Assembly: GCA_023846275.1 (NCBI GenBank)
Contig: CM043875.1
Coordinates: 9,109,958-9,173,957, forward strand
Reading direction: 5' to 3'
Length of the DNA stretch: 64,000 bases
DNA from: Vanilla planifolia
Lineage: Eukaryota; Streptophyta; Magnoliopsida; Asparagales; Orchidaceae
Under the pieces are notes generated by a model. That model worked only from the letters and a program-made list of their open reading frames with translations. It had not been told where the DNA came from and searched no databases. The translations under genes and the position numbers were made by a program. Positions 23,380-34,654 of the stretch are shown piece after piece; positions within the stretch are counted from its first letter, which is position 1; every line of letters begins with the position of its first letter.

Positions 23380-24580
23380 ATGGAAGATTTGAAAACTTTG
23401 GGAGAGGGCACCTCTTCCCATTGTCCACCACTATTAGAAGGAGAATTTTACTTATAATAAAAAAATAAGAGAAGAATTTTACTTGAATCAATAACTTTTA
23501 TCTTTGGGATGTTGTCAAATTGCCTTTCAAATGTCCCGAATTAAAAATTGGTATCTAAACAATTAGAAATGCTCTTGATTTACTAACCCTTGAAGAATGG
23601 CATTAAGAACAATTGAATTGACAAGCCATCAAAATTTTGCATTGTGGTCTATCATCCAAAGAGTATAACTAGATACTTAATATTAAGTTAGTCCATGCCA
23701 TTCAGGAAAAACTTAAGAAAACCTATAAAGGCGCTAGTTAAGTCAATGAAAACAAAAGTATCATGCTGATGAATGACTATGAACTCTTTCACATAATATA
23801 TATTGAATATATTAAATATATGTTCTTAAGATTCATTGATGTAGCTAATGGTCTTGCAAACCTCAGCAATTTTTAAAAGTTTTACACATAAGATGATCCA
23901 TTAATGATTGCTATAAATAAAATTGGATAAAGGAACGATATGATCATTGTTGCATTTGATTAAAATAGATCATATATTATTTTTTGTGTAGTTTATGTGC
24001 TCAATTTCAAGAAAATTAAAAGGAATCCCACTTGTGCATAATTAAACACATTTTTAGATATCTTATAACTAAAAAATTACTAGGAATTGGTTATCTCATA
24101 AATGAATTAAGATTTAGCATAACGGCATACTCCAAGAAAAAGAATAACGAGAACATGCTAGCTTATAGGATTGTTACTTACTTCTCAATCTAGTCGGAAA
24201 TAGACTTTAGTATATTTATCAACAATTATGGAAAAAAGCATTGCAATAAAGGTTTGTGTTGCTCAAGTCCTTTATATTAAACTACAACTAGCTGAATATG
24301 TTCAATTAGAAGAAAGCCCAACTTTTATTTATAATCCAAGTATAATTTGTTTAATTAAAACCCAATGTAACACCCAACATGAAATGAATTTACATTAGGC
24401 ATTGTTTCAACTGTGATCATATCAACTTAGAAATTTTGACAATGGAATTTGTATCCACACAAGACCAATTGGTTGATATTTTTTTTTACAAAGCTTTGTC
24501 TTCAAAAAATTTCATTAAAATTAGCAAAACCCTTGGTTTCATAAATCTAAATTTAATTATGTTTTTTGATCGATAATAAA
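23380..24580 (+). pseudogene. Copia gag joined to RNase H end (internally deleted element)
   Basis: The gag N-terminus is visible near 23,398 (LGEGTSSHCPPLLEGEFY, the usual 'PP.L.G.NY..W' start). Further gag pieces follow: SMKTKVSC.MNDYEL-like near 23,740 and the 'GLANL' region near 23,850. From about 24,190 the reading is the C-terminal Copia RNase H: the LYIKLQLAEYV-like string near 24,275, NPMQH-like near 24,360, then EFVSTQDQLVDIF near 24,448 and KNFIKISKTLGF-like near 24,505. Protease, integrase and RT are absent, so most of pol was deleted between about 23,960 and 24,180. Stops are numerous. It is flanked by related LTRs on both sides. Confidence 0.8.
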
Positions 24581-24892
24581 AGGGAAAAAACAAACATATA
24601 CTAAAAACTTTATATTGTCTTTCCTTTATAATGACAATCTTTTATATGTTTGCTCAAGCATTTATAATGGAAATTGTATTTATTTGCTCTCGTTCAAGTG
24701 GAGCATGTGCTTCTCAGTGTTGTCTATCTCTTATAATGATGCATATACTTATGCATTTGTTATGATAATTTTTTTTGCATGCATTCATTCAAAGGGAACA
24801 TAGATTTTATGGGACCATAGGCCTTTATGCTTTAAATTTTCTAATGATTTAAATTTTCATTTTATGTTTGTAGCGATGCTTTTGTAATATCT

Positions 24893-24905
24893 AAAAAGAG
24901 GAAAA
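24893..24905 (+). other. Copia polypurine tract
   Basis: AAAAAGAGGAAAA is immediately followed by ATTATTGACTACATG and then TTTAATAACAACAAACC. This is the same succession as PPT plus LTR start at 11,712. The 24,581-24,892 stretch before it is 3' noncoding DNA containing a 62-codon open frame without recognisable content. Confidence 0.55.
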
Positions 24906-27490
24906 TTATTGACTACATGAACTTAGTATGGGTTGTTTAATAACAACAAACCATATCCAAGTTGTTTTTAATTCTCTTCTCTAAGTGAATTGTCAAAACT
25001 TAATTCTAGGATAAATTGGATGATTGATCAATTATGATGTAATGTTTGGAGAAGAAGGCATAGAGTAAATACATTTGACTTGATCCACTAAGAAGAATGT
25101 TTGGAGATGACATAATTGTTGATCAAAGATGAAGTATTTTTTGGAACAACCAATCTACAATAAGAAGAGGAATTTTGAATTTTATTTAAAACCCTTTTTT
25201 AGAATATTTTATGCTATGAAAATACTAATAAGGACACAAAAAGTATTAGGTAGATTAGCTTTGATCATTAAAACTACAACCAGCCCCATTCTAATAATCA
25301 GGTTTTGTCCAATAATTATCCTTTACCAAAGACAAATAAGTGAATCCTTTACAAAATGATCTAGTGGGATCCAAGGGAGGTTAAAATGAACCAATAGAGC
25401 AGGTGACTCAAATAGTTAAATTGTAATTTTTATTGATGAAATCTTGGTATTTGAATCACTAGTTTGATGTTAATAAGGTTATTATATTATTTAACTAATG
25501 CATTTTCTTAAGTATTTTACATCATATATTTCATGAGAAAATAAGTTATCATTTGAGTGCTTAGTCTTTGACTTAAAGAGCTAATTGGCAATATTTTTGT
25601 GTTAACCATACTTTGCACCAATAGAAATAGAAAGCTTAAGAAACCAAGGAAAAGATCTTAATGTGTCATCTTTACTTGCTTTAAAATATAAAAGCTATAA
25701 AATTTTACTTAATACACTTGGCTTTAGTGAGGTTTAGTATGACTATCAAATGCATTTAATCATCCTTCTACTCATATAGATATAAACTTAAGGCTTGCAT
25801 TTCATCTAGATTTGTTTACATATAAAGATATGCCTTAAAATAGAACAAAGTCAATGGATTTCTTTAGTAAGAAAAGCTCAGTCAAGTGGAAATTGAAAAT
25901 TGAATGAATTTAATTAATCTAGCAAAAACTGTACAAACCATAATTGTATGATGGCCTTATGATACAATATTATTAATTTACATATATCATCATATTAAGA
26001 ATTAGACTTAGATGATCCATAATTGTGTTGACTAAATAAGGTTTTAATTGAATATGATGTCCTTATCATAATTATATAATTTTCTCTTTAGTGAATCTGA
26101 TAGGGTGTTTAGAGAGGGTGATTTAAGCATGAATGGAAGTTAGTCTTGTCTTAGAAGTATCATCTCCTTATTGTAATTATGATACTTCTTTTCCCAATAG
26201 ATGTGAATAGACAAATAGAGCAAATCGACTTCTTATAGCATGATCTTATTCATCATACATGTGTGATCATAATTAATAATGAGGCATATAGGAGGCTAGT
26301 GTGTTGAAATTCCTCATACATGAACAATTCCATCATTGTATGAGTATGATATTATGATAATAAGGTAAACAAAACTTTAAAGTATGTCATGCTATTATAA
26401 TTCTAGTGATCATTCAATACAAAGTTTTGAAAATCCAAGAGATAAAAAAATTTAATCTAGGGGAATTTATGAGTTGTGGGCTTCATACATGTAAAATGAC
26501 CTCATCATACAAATATAATTTATTTTCAATTGGTGAAATGACCTAAACAATCAAGTCTAATTTGTTGGATGACCATGATATTTTACATGTTCTTATACAA
26601 TCATTAGATTGAATAGTATAATTAGTCCAAAATTGTGGGTAATAATTAGTTTAATTGATTCTTAAGAAAGTTTTATTTAACTATTGAGGACTATTAAGAG
26701 CCATTTTAAAGAACATAAATGCAAATATAGAAGTGTCTAAACTCAAGTAAAAAGACCAATGATCACTTGCATATCTTTGTTAAAAGTTATATTTCAAGAC
26801 AATTGTTTCTAAGATAAAGAATATTCATGGTTGTGGAATTCAAGCATAAATCTTATTCCTAGGCTTCCTTCATTATTAATTCATTTAGCAAAGTTGAAAA
26901 ATTCTTGTATTGATTTACTACATCTAGTTTGCCTCTTAGTCATTGTAATTAGGTTAAAGTCATTACACTTTGAGCTTTTATTTTATTTTTGTTCCTTTGT
27001 TGGAACCTCCTCTTCTAAGATTTATATTGCTATTTTGGCTACTATTTTGTGGTTTTTAGCTAGGTGATTTGTCAATCATTTAGCTCAATATTATAGGCTC
27101 CTTTAGTTCAATAGAAGTATTCTTTAAGTAAGTGATTATAGGCTCTTCTAGGTCAATGTGTAGGGCCTTTTGCCATAATACATGTAAGGTCTTTTATCCC
27201 AATGTGGAGTTTTGGCTTACCTACTTTGTCAAAAAGAATTTAGTATCCTTTCTTAATTTTTTGGCAAGTGGTGGATTTAGAATTGATTTTGGATTGAACT
27301 ACCTAAAATCATATTATATACTTTTCTTATTTGTACTCCCATACAAAGGTTTTCAAAGTAAACAATAATCTTTAAAATAAAATTTAAAATAATCATTTAG
27401 ATTATAAATGTCTTTCATTATAATGTACTGAGTTGCTTAAATTTATAATTTTCACAACACACTTCCCCTTCTTTGGATATCACACTCACC
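24906..27490 (+). mobile_element. Copia LTR 2 (shared middle LTR)
   Basis: It begins after a PPT, so it is the 3' LTR of the reduced element at 23.3-24.9 kb. It ends at about 27,490 directly before a PBS-like motif and a second gag start, so it also acts as the 5' LTR of the next element. Landmarks are AAGCTTAAGAAACCAAGGA near 25,632, TCATCATACATGTGTGATC near 26,250, and a stretch at 26,340-26,820 that aligns with 30,610-31,120. Subunits at 27,070-27,240 contain GTAAGGTCTTTTATCCC and TAGGGCCTTTTGCC. A CCCATACAAAGGTTTTC end motif near 27,339 is shared with 33,352. The open frames inside it are not genes. Confidence 0.65.
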
Positions 27491-27499
27491 AATTCTCAA

Positions 27500-27514
27500 T
27501 AGTAATATTAGAGC
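27500..27514 (+). other. Primer-binding site-like motif after LTR 2
   Basis: TAGTAATATTAGAGC followed by ATGATT resembles TGGTATCAGAGC with a small insertion, and lies about 25 bases after the pyrimidine-rich LTR end. A gag N-terminus starts about 50-100 bases downstream. Confidence 0.45.
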
Positions 27515-27549
27515 ATGATTACATCTAGTGATTAAACATCTTTGACAAG

Positions 27550-27900
27550 ATCCTCTCAATTTCATGCATAATAGTTAATGAAAGTGCTTCTTTGGGTGTA
27601 GAGACCTCTTCTCATTGTCCTCTATAACTTAAAGTAAAATTTTACTATATTAAAAAAATTGAATTTTTTTTTCATTAAATCAAATAATATTATGTTTTGG
27701 TATATTTTTAAAAAATACTTTGGAATTTACCAATAAAAGGGTTTATGATAAGTTTGTTAAGTATTTTGATAGAGCTCACCCCATAAGAAAAGCATGGAGT
27801 TCATGTTAATTTTTGCATTCTTAATATTTTTCATTAGGGTTTATGAAACATTTAATTTAAATTTATAATGAATTTAGATATTTCTCATAATAGTTAGTTT
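27550..27900 (+). pseudogene. Copia gag N-terminal fragment
   Basis: GVETSSHCPL.LKVKFYY at 27,597-27,645 is homologous, at both protein and DNA level, to LGEGTSSHCPPLLEGEFY of the gag at 23.4 kb. The reading continues weakly (FDRAHPIRKAWSS near 27,765) and is cut at about 27,900-27,960 by the TRIM-like array. The C-terminal half of a gag resumes at 29.69 kb, so one gag was probably split by the array. Confidence 0.65.
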
Positions 27901-27959
27901 TACAAAATTTTTATGAGCCTAAGAAAAATGGTTACACCTCTAATCATATAGAGGATAAT

Positions 27960-29640
27960 ACTTTAACGTGACATCCAAGTTTCACTATGTTGAGATATTA
28001 TCTCCTTGGAGCATCCTATACTAATGTACTAAAATGATATCTTAATATATTAAGACCATGATATCTCATATAAATACTAAGATCAATCCTTAAGTAACTA
28101 GTATGAGATAATTTATCCATAAATCCATCTACTTAAAAGCTTATCAAGTGCCACTCCTTATCTAGTGACTCTTCCTCATGAAAGCTCTTGATGAACACTC
28201 ATTGTCATCTTTGGTCTTAGGTGTTATAGGCCCACTAGGTTTTGTTCTTGAACCACATTAGACTAGTAAAGCATACTACTCGAATACCAAGTTTTATATC
28301 CTTGTCTCACTATATTGAGGTGTTGTCTTTTTAAGTTATCTTATATTAAGCCAAGTGAGTTTTGCACTCAAAATATATCTCCATATCTTAAAACCATAGC
28401 TTATTATATAAGCACTACGATCAATCCCTTAGCATCTATTGCTGAATAATTTATCACTTCACTTAAAAGCTTACCAAGAGTTACTCCTTATTTAAACATT
28501 TCTCTATCAAGACCACATATTATAGGAGTATTAGAATAGTTTCCTCTACTAGTCTAATATGGTTCAAGGATAATCTTAGAGAAAGATAATGAACCTATAA
28601 CACATAGGTCTAATAAAGATAAGAAGTGAGTATCAAGTGTTGTCATAAAAAAGAAATAATTAGACATGTAATAACTCCAAATTAGCTTCTAGGTTGAGGG
28701 TTACAAGAATAAATTATCTTAAATTAGCTACTAAGAGATTAATTATAGTATTTATATGAGATACTATTATCTTAATATGTAGAGATGTCTTTTGAGAGCA
28801 AACCTCATTTTGGTCAATATAAGATAACCCAATGAGATAATATCTCAATATAATAAAATTAAGATATCATATTTAGTATCAAAATAATACACTATATGAG
28901 GCCAATGTGGTTCAACAATGAACCAAAAGGAAGCTAGTGGGCCTGTAATATTTAGGACCTAAAACGATAGTAAGTAGTCATTGGATGATATCTTAATAAA
29001 TGAATCACTCGATGAAAAGTAGCTTCTAATAAAATTTTGAGTGGAGGGATATAAAAATAAATTATTTTATATTGGTTACTAAGAGATTGATCTTAGTATT
29101 TATATAAGAAACCATGTTCCTAAAATATAGTCACCTTTTTAGGGAAAAACCCAATTAGATCATTATGATATATTGTCTTTTTGGATCATCCCATACCAAC
29201 TCAAGAAGGGTTTGCCCACAAAAGGCATCTCTACATCTTGAGATCATAGCTTCTCAATCTTTATTAGCCAATATGAAACAATCATCCATGTTCCCCTCTA
29301 CTTATAAATCTACAAAGAGTTGTTCCTTATTTGATGATTTCTCTCTCAAGAAAGTACCAAAATGCTATTCCTTACCTTCTTCAATCTAAGGTGTTATAGG
29401 CCCATTAATTCGACATAAGTGAGTTTTTTTCTCAAATGTTGGCTCTACATCTTGAGGGCATGGCATTTTATATAAACACTAAGATTAATTTTTATTAACT
29501 AATGTAAGATAATTCATTCATATACAAAAGCTTACCAATCATCACTTCTTGTTTAATGATTTCTCTATTAAGTTATCACCCAAAGATCACTCTTCATCCT
29601 TTATAATTCAAGGTATTACATTTAGATTGTAAGCTTATTG
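27960..29640. repeat. Array of about six TRIM-like units, direct and inverted
   Basis: Units of roughly 250-350 bp share an ordered set of words: 'TTCACTATGTTGAGATATTATCTC', a rank of 'ATATCTTAA', 'TCATATAAATACTAAGATCAAT', 'GATAATTTATCC', 'AAAAGCTTA', 'CTCCTTAT', 'GGTGTTATAGGCCCACTA' and 'GAACCACATTAGACTAGTA'. Direct units are at about 27,964-28,290, 28,290-28,535, 29,150-29,400 and 29,400-29,640. Reverse-complement units are at about 28,540-28,905 and 28,905-29,150. Unit junctions carry a motif like CTCGAATACCAA, close to the complement of the PBS (GCTCTGATACCA). This suggests LTR-PBS modules of a terminal-repeat retrotransposon in miniature. No protein is encoded. The open frame at 29,165-29,389 lies inside a unit. 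Confidence 0.7.
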
Positions 29641-29689
29641 TGCATGTCTTGTGGACAAAGTTGAAGAACCAAATAGTAATTTATGATAA

Positions 29690-30280
29690 AAAAAGAATAG
29701 AATTGTTGAGGCACTGTCATTTTTGCTTAGAAATTAGACACCTTCATCCTTAATGTCTAATGTTGGTGAAAGATGAAAACAAGAAGAAGAACCTCAAGAA
29801 GAACAAGAATAAGATTATGAGAAAGAAGGCTATAATCAGAGGTTCTAATCCATCATAACCACCTTCAAGTAATGAGGAGATTAAGAAAGAAGTTGTTCTC
29901 ATGGCAAACAATGACTCTTTTAGGAGTAAAGAAAATAAGATAACTAAACTCTCTTATAGTGAATTAGAAAGTAGTTTATTTGAATTAATTGATTCTTTTA
30001 AATTTCTTACAAAGAAACATAAATGGTTGAAGAAAGAGCACAAAGAATATCTTGTTTTATCTAAAGAGTCAAATTAGAAGAGTGAAAAATATTTGTATTA
30101 CCATACAATTTACTAAGGATGAACTTGCTAAAACTATTAGCAATAATTCAAATGATAAACTTGCTTAGAAATAATTCAAAAGCAATTATTCTTTAAGAAA
30201 AGGTCATATTTCTAAATTATAATCTTAGACCTAATTTGAATTCTTAGTATCCTAATTTTATTTGAGCAAAAAGAAAAAAT
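29690..30280 (+). pseudogene. Copia gag C-terminal fragment
   Basis: A Lys-rich region precedes the block characteristic of plant Copia gag after the capsid. That block reads VVLMANNDSFRSKENKI, then LSYSELESSLFELIDSFKF, then TKKHKWLKKEHKEYLV (about 29,890-30,055). It corresponds to 'CFMA..DE', 'SYDEL...FEEL' and 'KK..LKK'. The zinc knuckle that should follow is not recognisable, and neither is any pol domain before the LTR-like DNA at 30.6 kb. Together with the fragment at 27.55 kb it represents one reduced element lying between LTR 2 and LTR 3. Confidence 0.8.
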
Positions 30281-30599
30281 AATAATATACCTAAAAGTAT
30301 TTTTTCAATTGATTTTATATTAATCAAACTTAAATCCATTTGAGTTCCAATGATCAGAGTATCAATTATAAGTTCACCAACTTATCAAATAATTTATAAC
30401 TAGAAATGAATTTGGGAGAAAACAAAATGACAAAAGTCATCAAGGAGCTCTATGTCGCAACACCCATGCATGCATCTAAGTGAGAAAGCTCATTGCATAT
30501 GTGCTAGAGTGCTCAACAATGTGCAAGTCATGTGACACACATGGGAGTGCATTTATAGCAATACATAGTCTATGCACATGGTAGGTAGACCAATTGCAC
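30281..30599. other. Noncoding link between gag remnant and LTR 3
   Basis: No domain was recognised. It would have to hold the element's 3' end, but no convincing polypurine tract is visible. Confidence 0.3.
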
Positions 30600-31125
30600 G
30601 TTTATGATAATATGATAATAACATGGATAAATGCCTTGAAGTATGTCAAACTAATACAATCCTAGTGATAATCTAATATGAAGTTTTGAAACCTAAGAGA
30701 TGAATAGTTGAATACGAGCTAACTAAAGAGTCATGAGCTTCACACATATATGATAGCCTCATCATACAAATATAATTAGTTATTTATTAGTGAAATTCCC
30801 TAATTAATCAAGTTTGATATGTTATATGACCAAAATATTATACATATTATACTTGTATGATCATTGGATTAGATAATATGATCAATCCAAAATTGTGAGT
30901 AATGGATAATTTGATCAATTTTTGGGAAAACTAGATTTAATTATAAAGCACTATTTGGATCCATAGAGAGCATGTAAATGCAAATATAAAGGAGTCCATA
31001 GTTAAGTGAAAGGCTAAAACTCATTTACATATCTTTATGAAAATCTACATTTAGTGATCATAATATCTAAGAGATGGAAATTGCATAGTAGTGGGATTCA
31101 AGCATAGATGTGAGGGCATGATGTC
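30600..31125 (+). mobile_element. Copia LTR 3, upstream part
   Basis: It aligns by eye with 26,340-26,820 of LTR 2. Shared landmarks are ATGATAATAA, AAGTATGTCA, TAGTGAT, GAAGTTTTGAAA, CAAGAGAT-like, TTTACATATCTTTATGAAAA, then GTGGGATTCAAGCATAGAT (compare TGTGGAATTCAAGCATAAAT at 26,833). Similarity stops near 31,125, where oppositely oriented LTR sequence begins. Confidence 0.6.
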
Positions 31126-32930
31126 CATAGGTTAGTATTGAATTGTGTGAATTGGAAACTTAATACAAATTCAAAACTAAGTAATGTAGCAATGGAAGTC
31201 TTTTCTATTTCTTGATGGACCTTATAAACAAGTTTTAGAAATTATTATTTAATATTATAAATTTCATGTAAGTGTGTAGAAAGACAAAAAACACAATAAA
31301 ATTCTTAAGTGATTTGATCCAAACTCACATCTACCCCCATCCAAATTACTAAGCTTGCATTAATAACCACTCTCATTTTGTCACAACCAAGTGAGGCAAA
31401 CTTAAACAATAACCACTCCTATTTTTATCATTGCTAAGTAACGATCAATCAAAATAAATACTATTCTCTTTTTATTATAGCCAAGCATGGGTTAACCTAA
31501 CTCAAAATAGTAGACATAGTTATACAAAGGTCTAGCACTTAAATCAATACATATAGGAACTTATGTCACTCACATGAGGAAAATAATATTATGCAATATC
31601 TAAAATGATGTCATAGGATTAATAAAGAGAACTATGCAAATAAAGCTTTCAATATAGCAGCAAGATGAAAGAGTCATTCATAGTATAAAGCATAACCTAT
31701 AGCTGTTGTTTCACTTTCACTTTTAAATGATTTGCATGTTAGTTGATCAACTTATTCTAACTCAAATGCCCTCAAATTTATATCTCTCAAAAGAATATGA
31801 CTTTAAATAAGTTATAATAGCTAAAATGAAAATATCTAAGTTATTAAACTAGCTATTATAAGTTTTTATGTCTATTCATACAAGTATGATAAATGGATCA
31901 TACCAGGGTGATAAACAGAGAGAACTGATCACCCCAATGAATTCCTTATCTAAATTATTAATTTTATATGAAATATATCATATGAGTATGACTAAATATA
32001 ATGTATTATACAATTATCACTCAACACACATTGTTAAAGGTCACATAGATATTATACAAGAGAATCATAAAGATCATATATATGAACACAATTTTATCAC
32101 TATGAACCCTATGTGATCCATAGATCATATACGTCCAATAATGGGATCATAAGTGTATGGTAATTTTGTAATGCTTTCAAGTTTTTCTTGTATGATATAA
32201 GATCATAATAATATGAAATCTTTTACTTGATAGTACCAGGCTTATTTTCTTATATGTGCATGAATGCAAACAATATATTGGTATGAAGAAAATATAATTA
32301 GCACACTTTAGTTCTGTAAGACATCATACTCATATGATAATTAGATAATATTTTTTTTACTCCATTTTGACAATTTTAATCTATGTTATTTTTAATTATT
32401 TGTGAAGAGAAATTGATCATATAAGTATGAAAAACAACTTCATACTTATCATTCTTGAAATTACTAAACAAATAGAACACTCATAAGTTTTGTACATATA
32501 TAATATAAGGATTTACAATGTCTGAACTATTTTTCTTAGGGCAATAAAGTGTCCATGTCCATATGATGAAGACATTGTAACTATTTGATATGCAATCCTA
32601 ACTGTATAACTTTTGACACAAAGCAAGAATGAAATAATGCACACAAGTATAATGAATAATATCATATTGCACTATATATGTGGTTGAGTACAATGCTTGT
32701 GTCGACAAGATTTCAATGTCCATTTAGTTTTTCATAAACCTAAGATTAGCTTAATTCTTTAGGAATTATGTTTTAACTATTAATTAGACATTTGTTCACT
32801 ATTTAACTATTTAAAAAGATATTAGCATTTCATCAAGTATGAGTAGGAGTAATGTAACCTAATGTATTATATGAGTATTAAGTGATACGTTTAACAATTC
32901 TAACCCAAAATATTATATAAAGAATAAGCT
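31126..32930 (-). mobile_element. Inverted Copia LTR inside LTR 3
   Basis: Three subunits of about 46 bp at 31,350-31,500 (AATAACCACTCTCATTTTGTC..., AATAACCACTCCTATTTTTATC..., ATAAATACTATTCTCTTTTT...) are the reverse complement of the LTR 1 type subunits. At the right end the reverse complement contains CATACTTGATGAAATGCTAATATCTTTTT, like the LTR start (CATATTTGCTAATATTTTTCTT at 11,782). GTATGA/TCATAC palindromes fill the middle. This suggests a solo LTR of the same family inserted in the opposite direction. The open frame at 31,868-32,116 is within it and not a gene. Ends are approximate. Confidence 0.5.
31345..31505 (-). repeat. Three ~46 bp tandem subunits (inverted LTR)
   Basis: Units start at about 31,357, 31,412 and 31,455 with the common frame AATAACCACTCTCATTTT...CCAAG. 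They mark the opposite orientation of this LTR relative to the one at 20-22.6 kb. Confidence 0.65.
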
Positions 32931-33460
32931 CCAAATGGGTAGCCACACCACCAAGAGTAGAATAGCCTAAAAATACTCATGAAAAGGCTATAATAAGCTA
33001 ACTTAAGTTTTTGTTACAATTAAACAAGTGGTACAAGGACAAAGGGGTTCAACATTTGAGACTTCTTATGAGCTTTATATCGGTCTTTTAGCAATTATTG
33101 TAAGGACTTTTAGCCAAGTGATATGTAAAGTCCTTTATTCTAATATTGTAAGATCCTTTGGGTTGGAGTATAGGGTCTTTAGCCTAATGATTATAGGCTT
33201 TTTTGGGTTAACAAACTTGTAGGGTCTTTTGGCCTACTCACTTTTTTCAAAAGGAATTTAGTTTTTTACCTTGTCTTTTGGCGAAGGGTGCTTGTAGTTC
33301 TAGGTTTCAATTGAATCACTAAAAAATCTTATTTTGTACTTATTTGCACTCCCACACAAAGGTTTTCAAAATAATCAACAATCTCTAAAAGAAATTTCAT
33401 ACAACCCATTAAGATTATAGAAGTTCATAGTTGTAATATTCTTGATAACATGTATCACAC
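32931..33460 (+). mobile_element. Copia LTR 3, downstream part
   Basis: It aligns with the end of LTR 2 (27,000-27,400). Units with GTAAGGACTTTTAGCC, GTAAAGTCCTTTATTC, GTAAGATCCTTTGGG and GTAGGGTCTTTTGGCC at 33,100-33,232 are followed by AAGGAATTTAGTTTTTTACC, GCACTCCCACACAAAGG and TTTTCAAAATAATCAAC. The same words occur in the same order in LTR 2. No PBS-like motif follows, so this is the outer end of the complex. Confidence 0.65.
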
Positions 33461-34654
33461 ACAACATAGTGATAAAACAAACTTTAACACTCATAAATTA
33501 GGAAATAACTTCAATCAAATCATCCATAGTTTGTAAAAAATTTTCTGGAGTCTATCTTGTGAAAAAATAATTTCATATAATTTGCACATCTAATTAACCC
33601 TTTTAGTGTGCTTCGTTGATGCAACATATCCATGCTAACTAAAAAATGCATAAGGCAATCCAACAAGCATTCTGGACCATGTTGAATGCTAAATACAATT
33701 TACGCCACACACATAATGAGATGAAGAACCATGTCAAACATCTAGAAGATACAAACAAGCATATACAACCATTTGATGCTCAATTACAACCCAAACAAAT
33801 CAATAAACCACTATTACTATAACAATAAACCTAATATCATATAATCATTAATATAACTAGGAAATGTAGTATAATATGACATAGTAATAAAAATAATGAC
33901 TTAAACTCAAATGATTAAGAATGAAATTTAGTGTTTGGAAATAAGCCTAAAACATTATTATAACCTTTAGATAAACATGAAATATGATGATCGGTAAATT
34001 AGAAAACATAGTTTGCCTCTAAGCTCTAGATCAACGCTAATAAGTAAGCTACTATGAACATCCTTATACGCTATAGATAGGTCATAGACCTCACGGATAT
34101 ATTCAAAAATAAATAATAAGAACATATTAATACCTAATACAGGTAAAAGAAACAACATCATGTATGCAACAAAAATATTGAGAAAGTAATACCAAACAAG
34201 GGAAAATATTATAGCCCTCAAATGACTAGATGTAATCAATATAAACCTTTACAAGAAATGACTAAACACCAATTGCCTCAATAATATATGGCTACCAAAA
34301 TTTGATGATCTCAAAAATACATAAAATAATATAGAACATTACTATCACCTAGAAAAACCCCTTAACACCATGATCTTAAACCATAATAGAAAACATATTA
34401 TAGTTGATTGTTAAATAATCAAGCACAAAAGAAACATGACTTGGTAATGGAAGTAACCACAACAATTTGGGTTTTTTATGATGGCCACCACTAGCTATCA
34501 TAAGAAGGTATTTATTATGATCATAGTGTGTGTTACAAATTTCTCATTACGGACAATGCTTTTTGCATTGGACAAAGTTGCTACAAAACCACATAACAAG
34601 TACCTTTTGGCTAGAAATTCTAAACAAGATTTTTCTATAGCACTATATATATAA
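33461..34654. other. AT-rich noncoding stretch
   Basis: No retroelement domain was found. A 90-codon minus-strand frame at 33,967-34,239 has hydrophobic runs but no recognisable family, start context or homologous copy in the window; it is probably chance. Confidence 0.3.

Noticed and set aside
27960..29640. A CRISPR-like or satellite array
   Set aside because: Units are 250-350 bp, diverged, in both orientations and with retroelement-type junctions; no short identical repeats with unique spacers.
33967..34239. A 90-codon minus-strand open frame with hydrophobic stretches, as a candidate small membrane protein gene
   Set aside because: No recognisable family, no second copy, composition the same as the AT-rich surroundings; frames of this size are expected by chance here.
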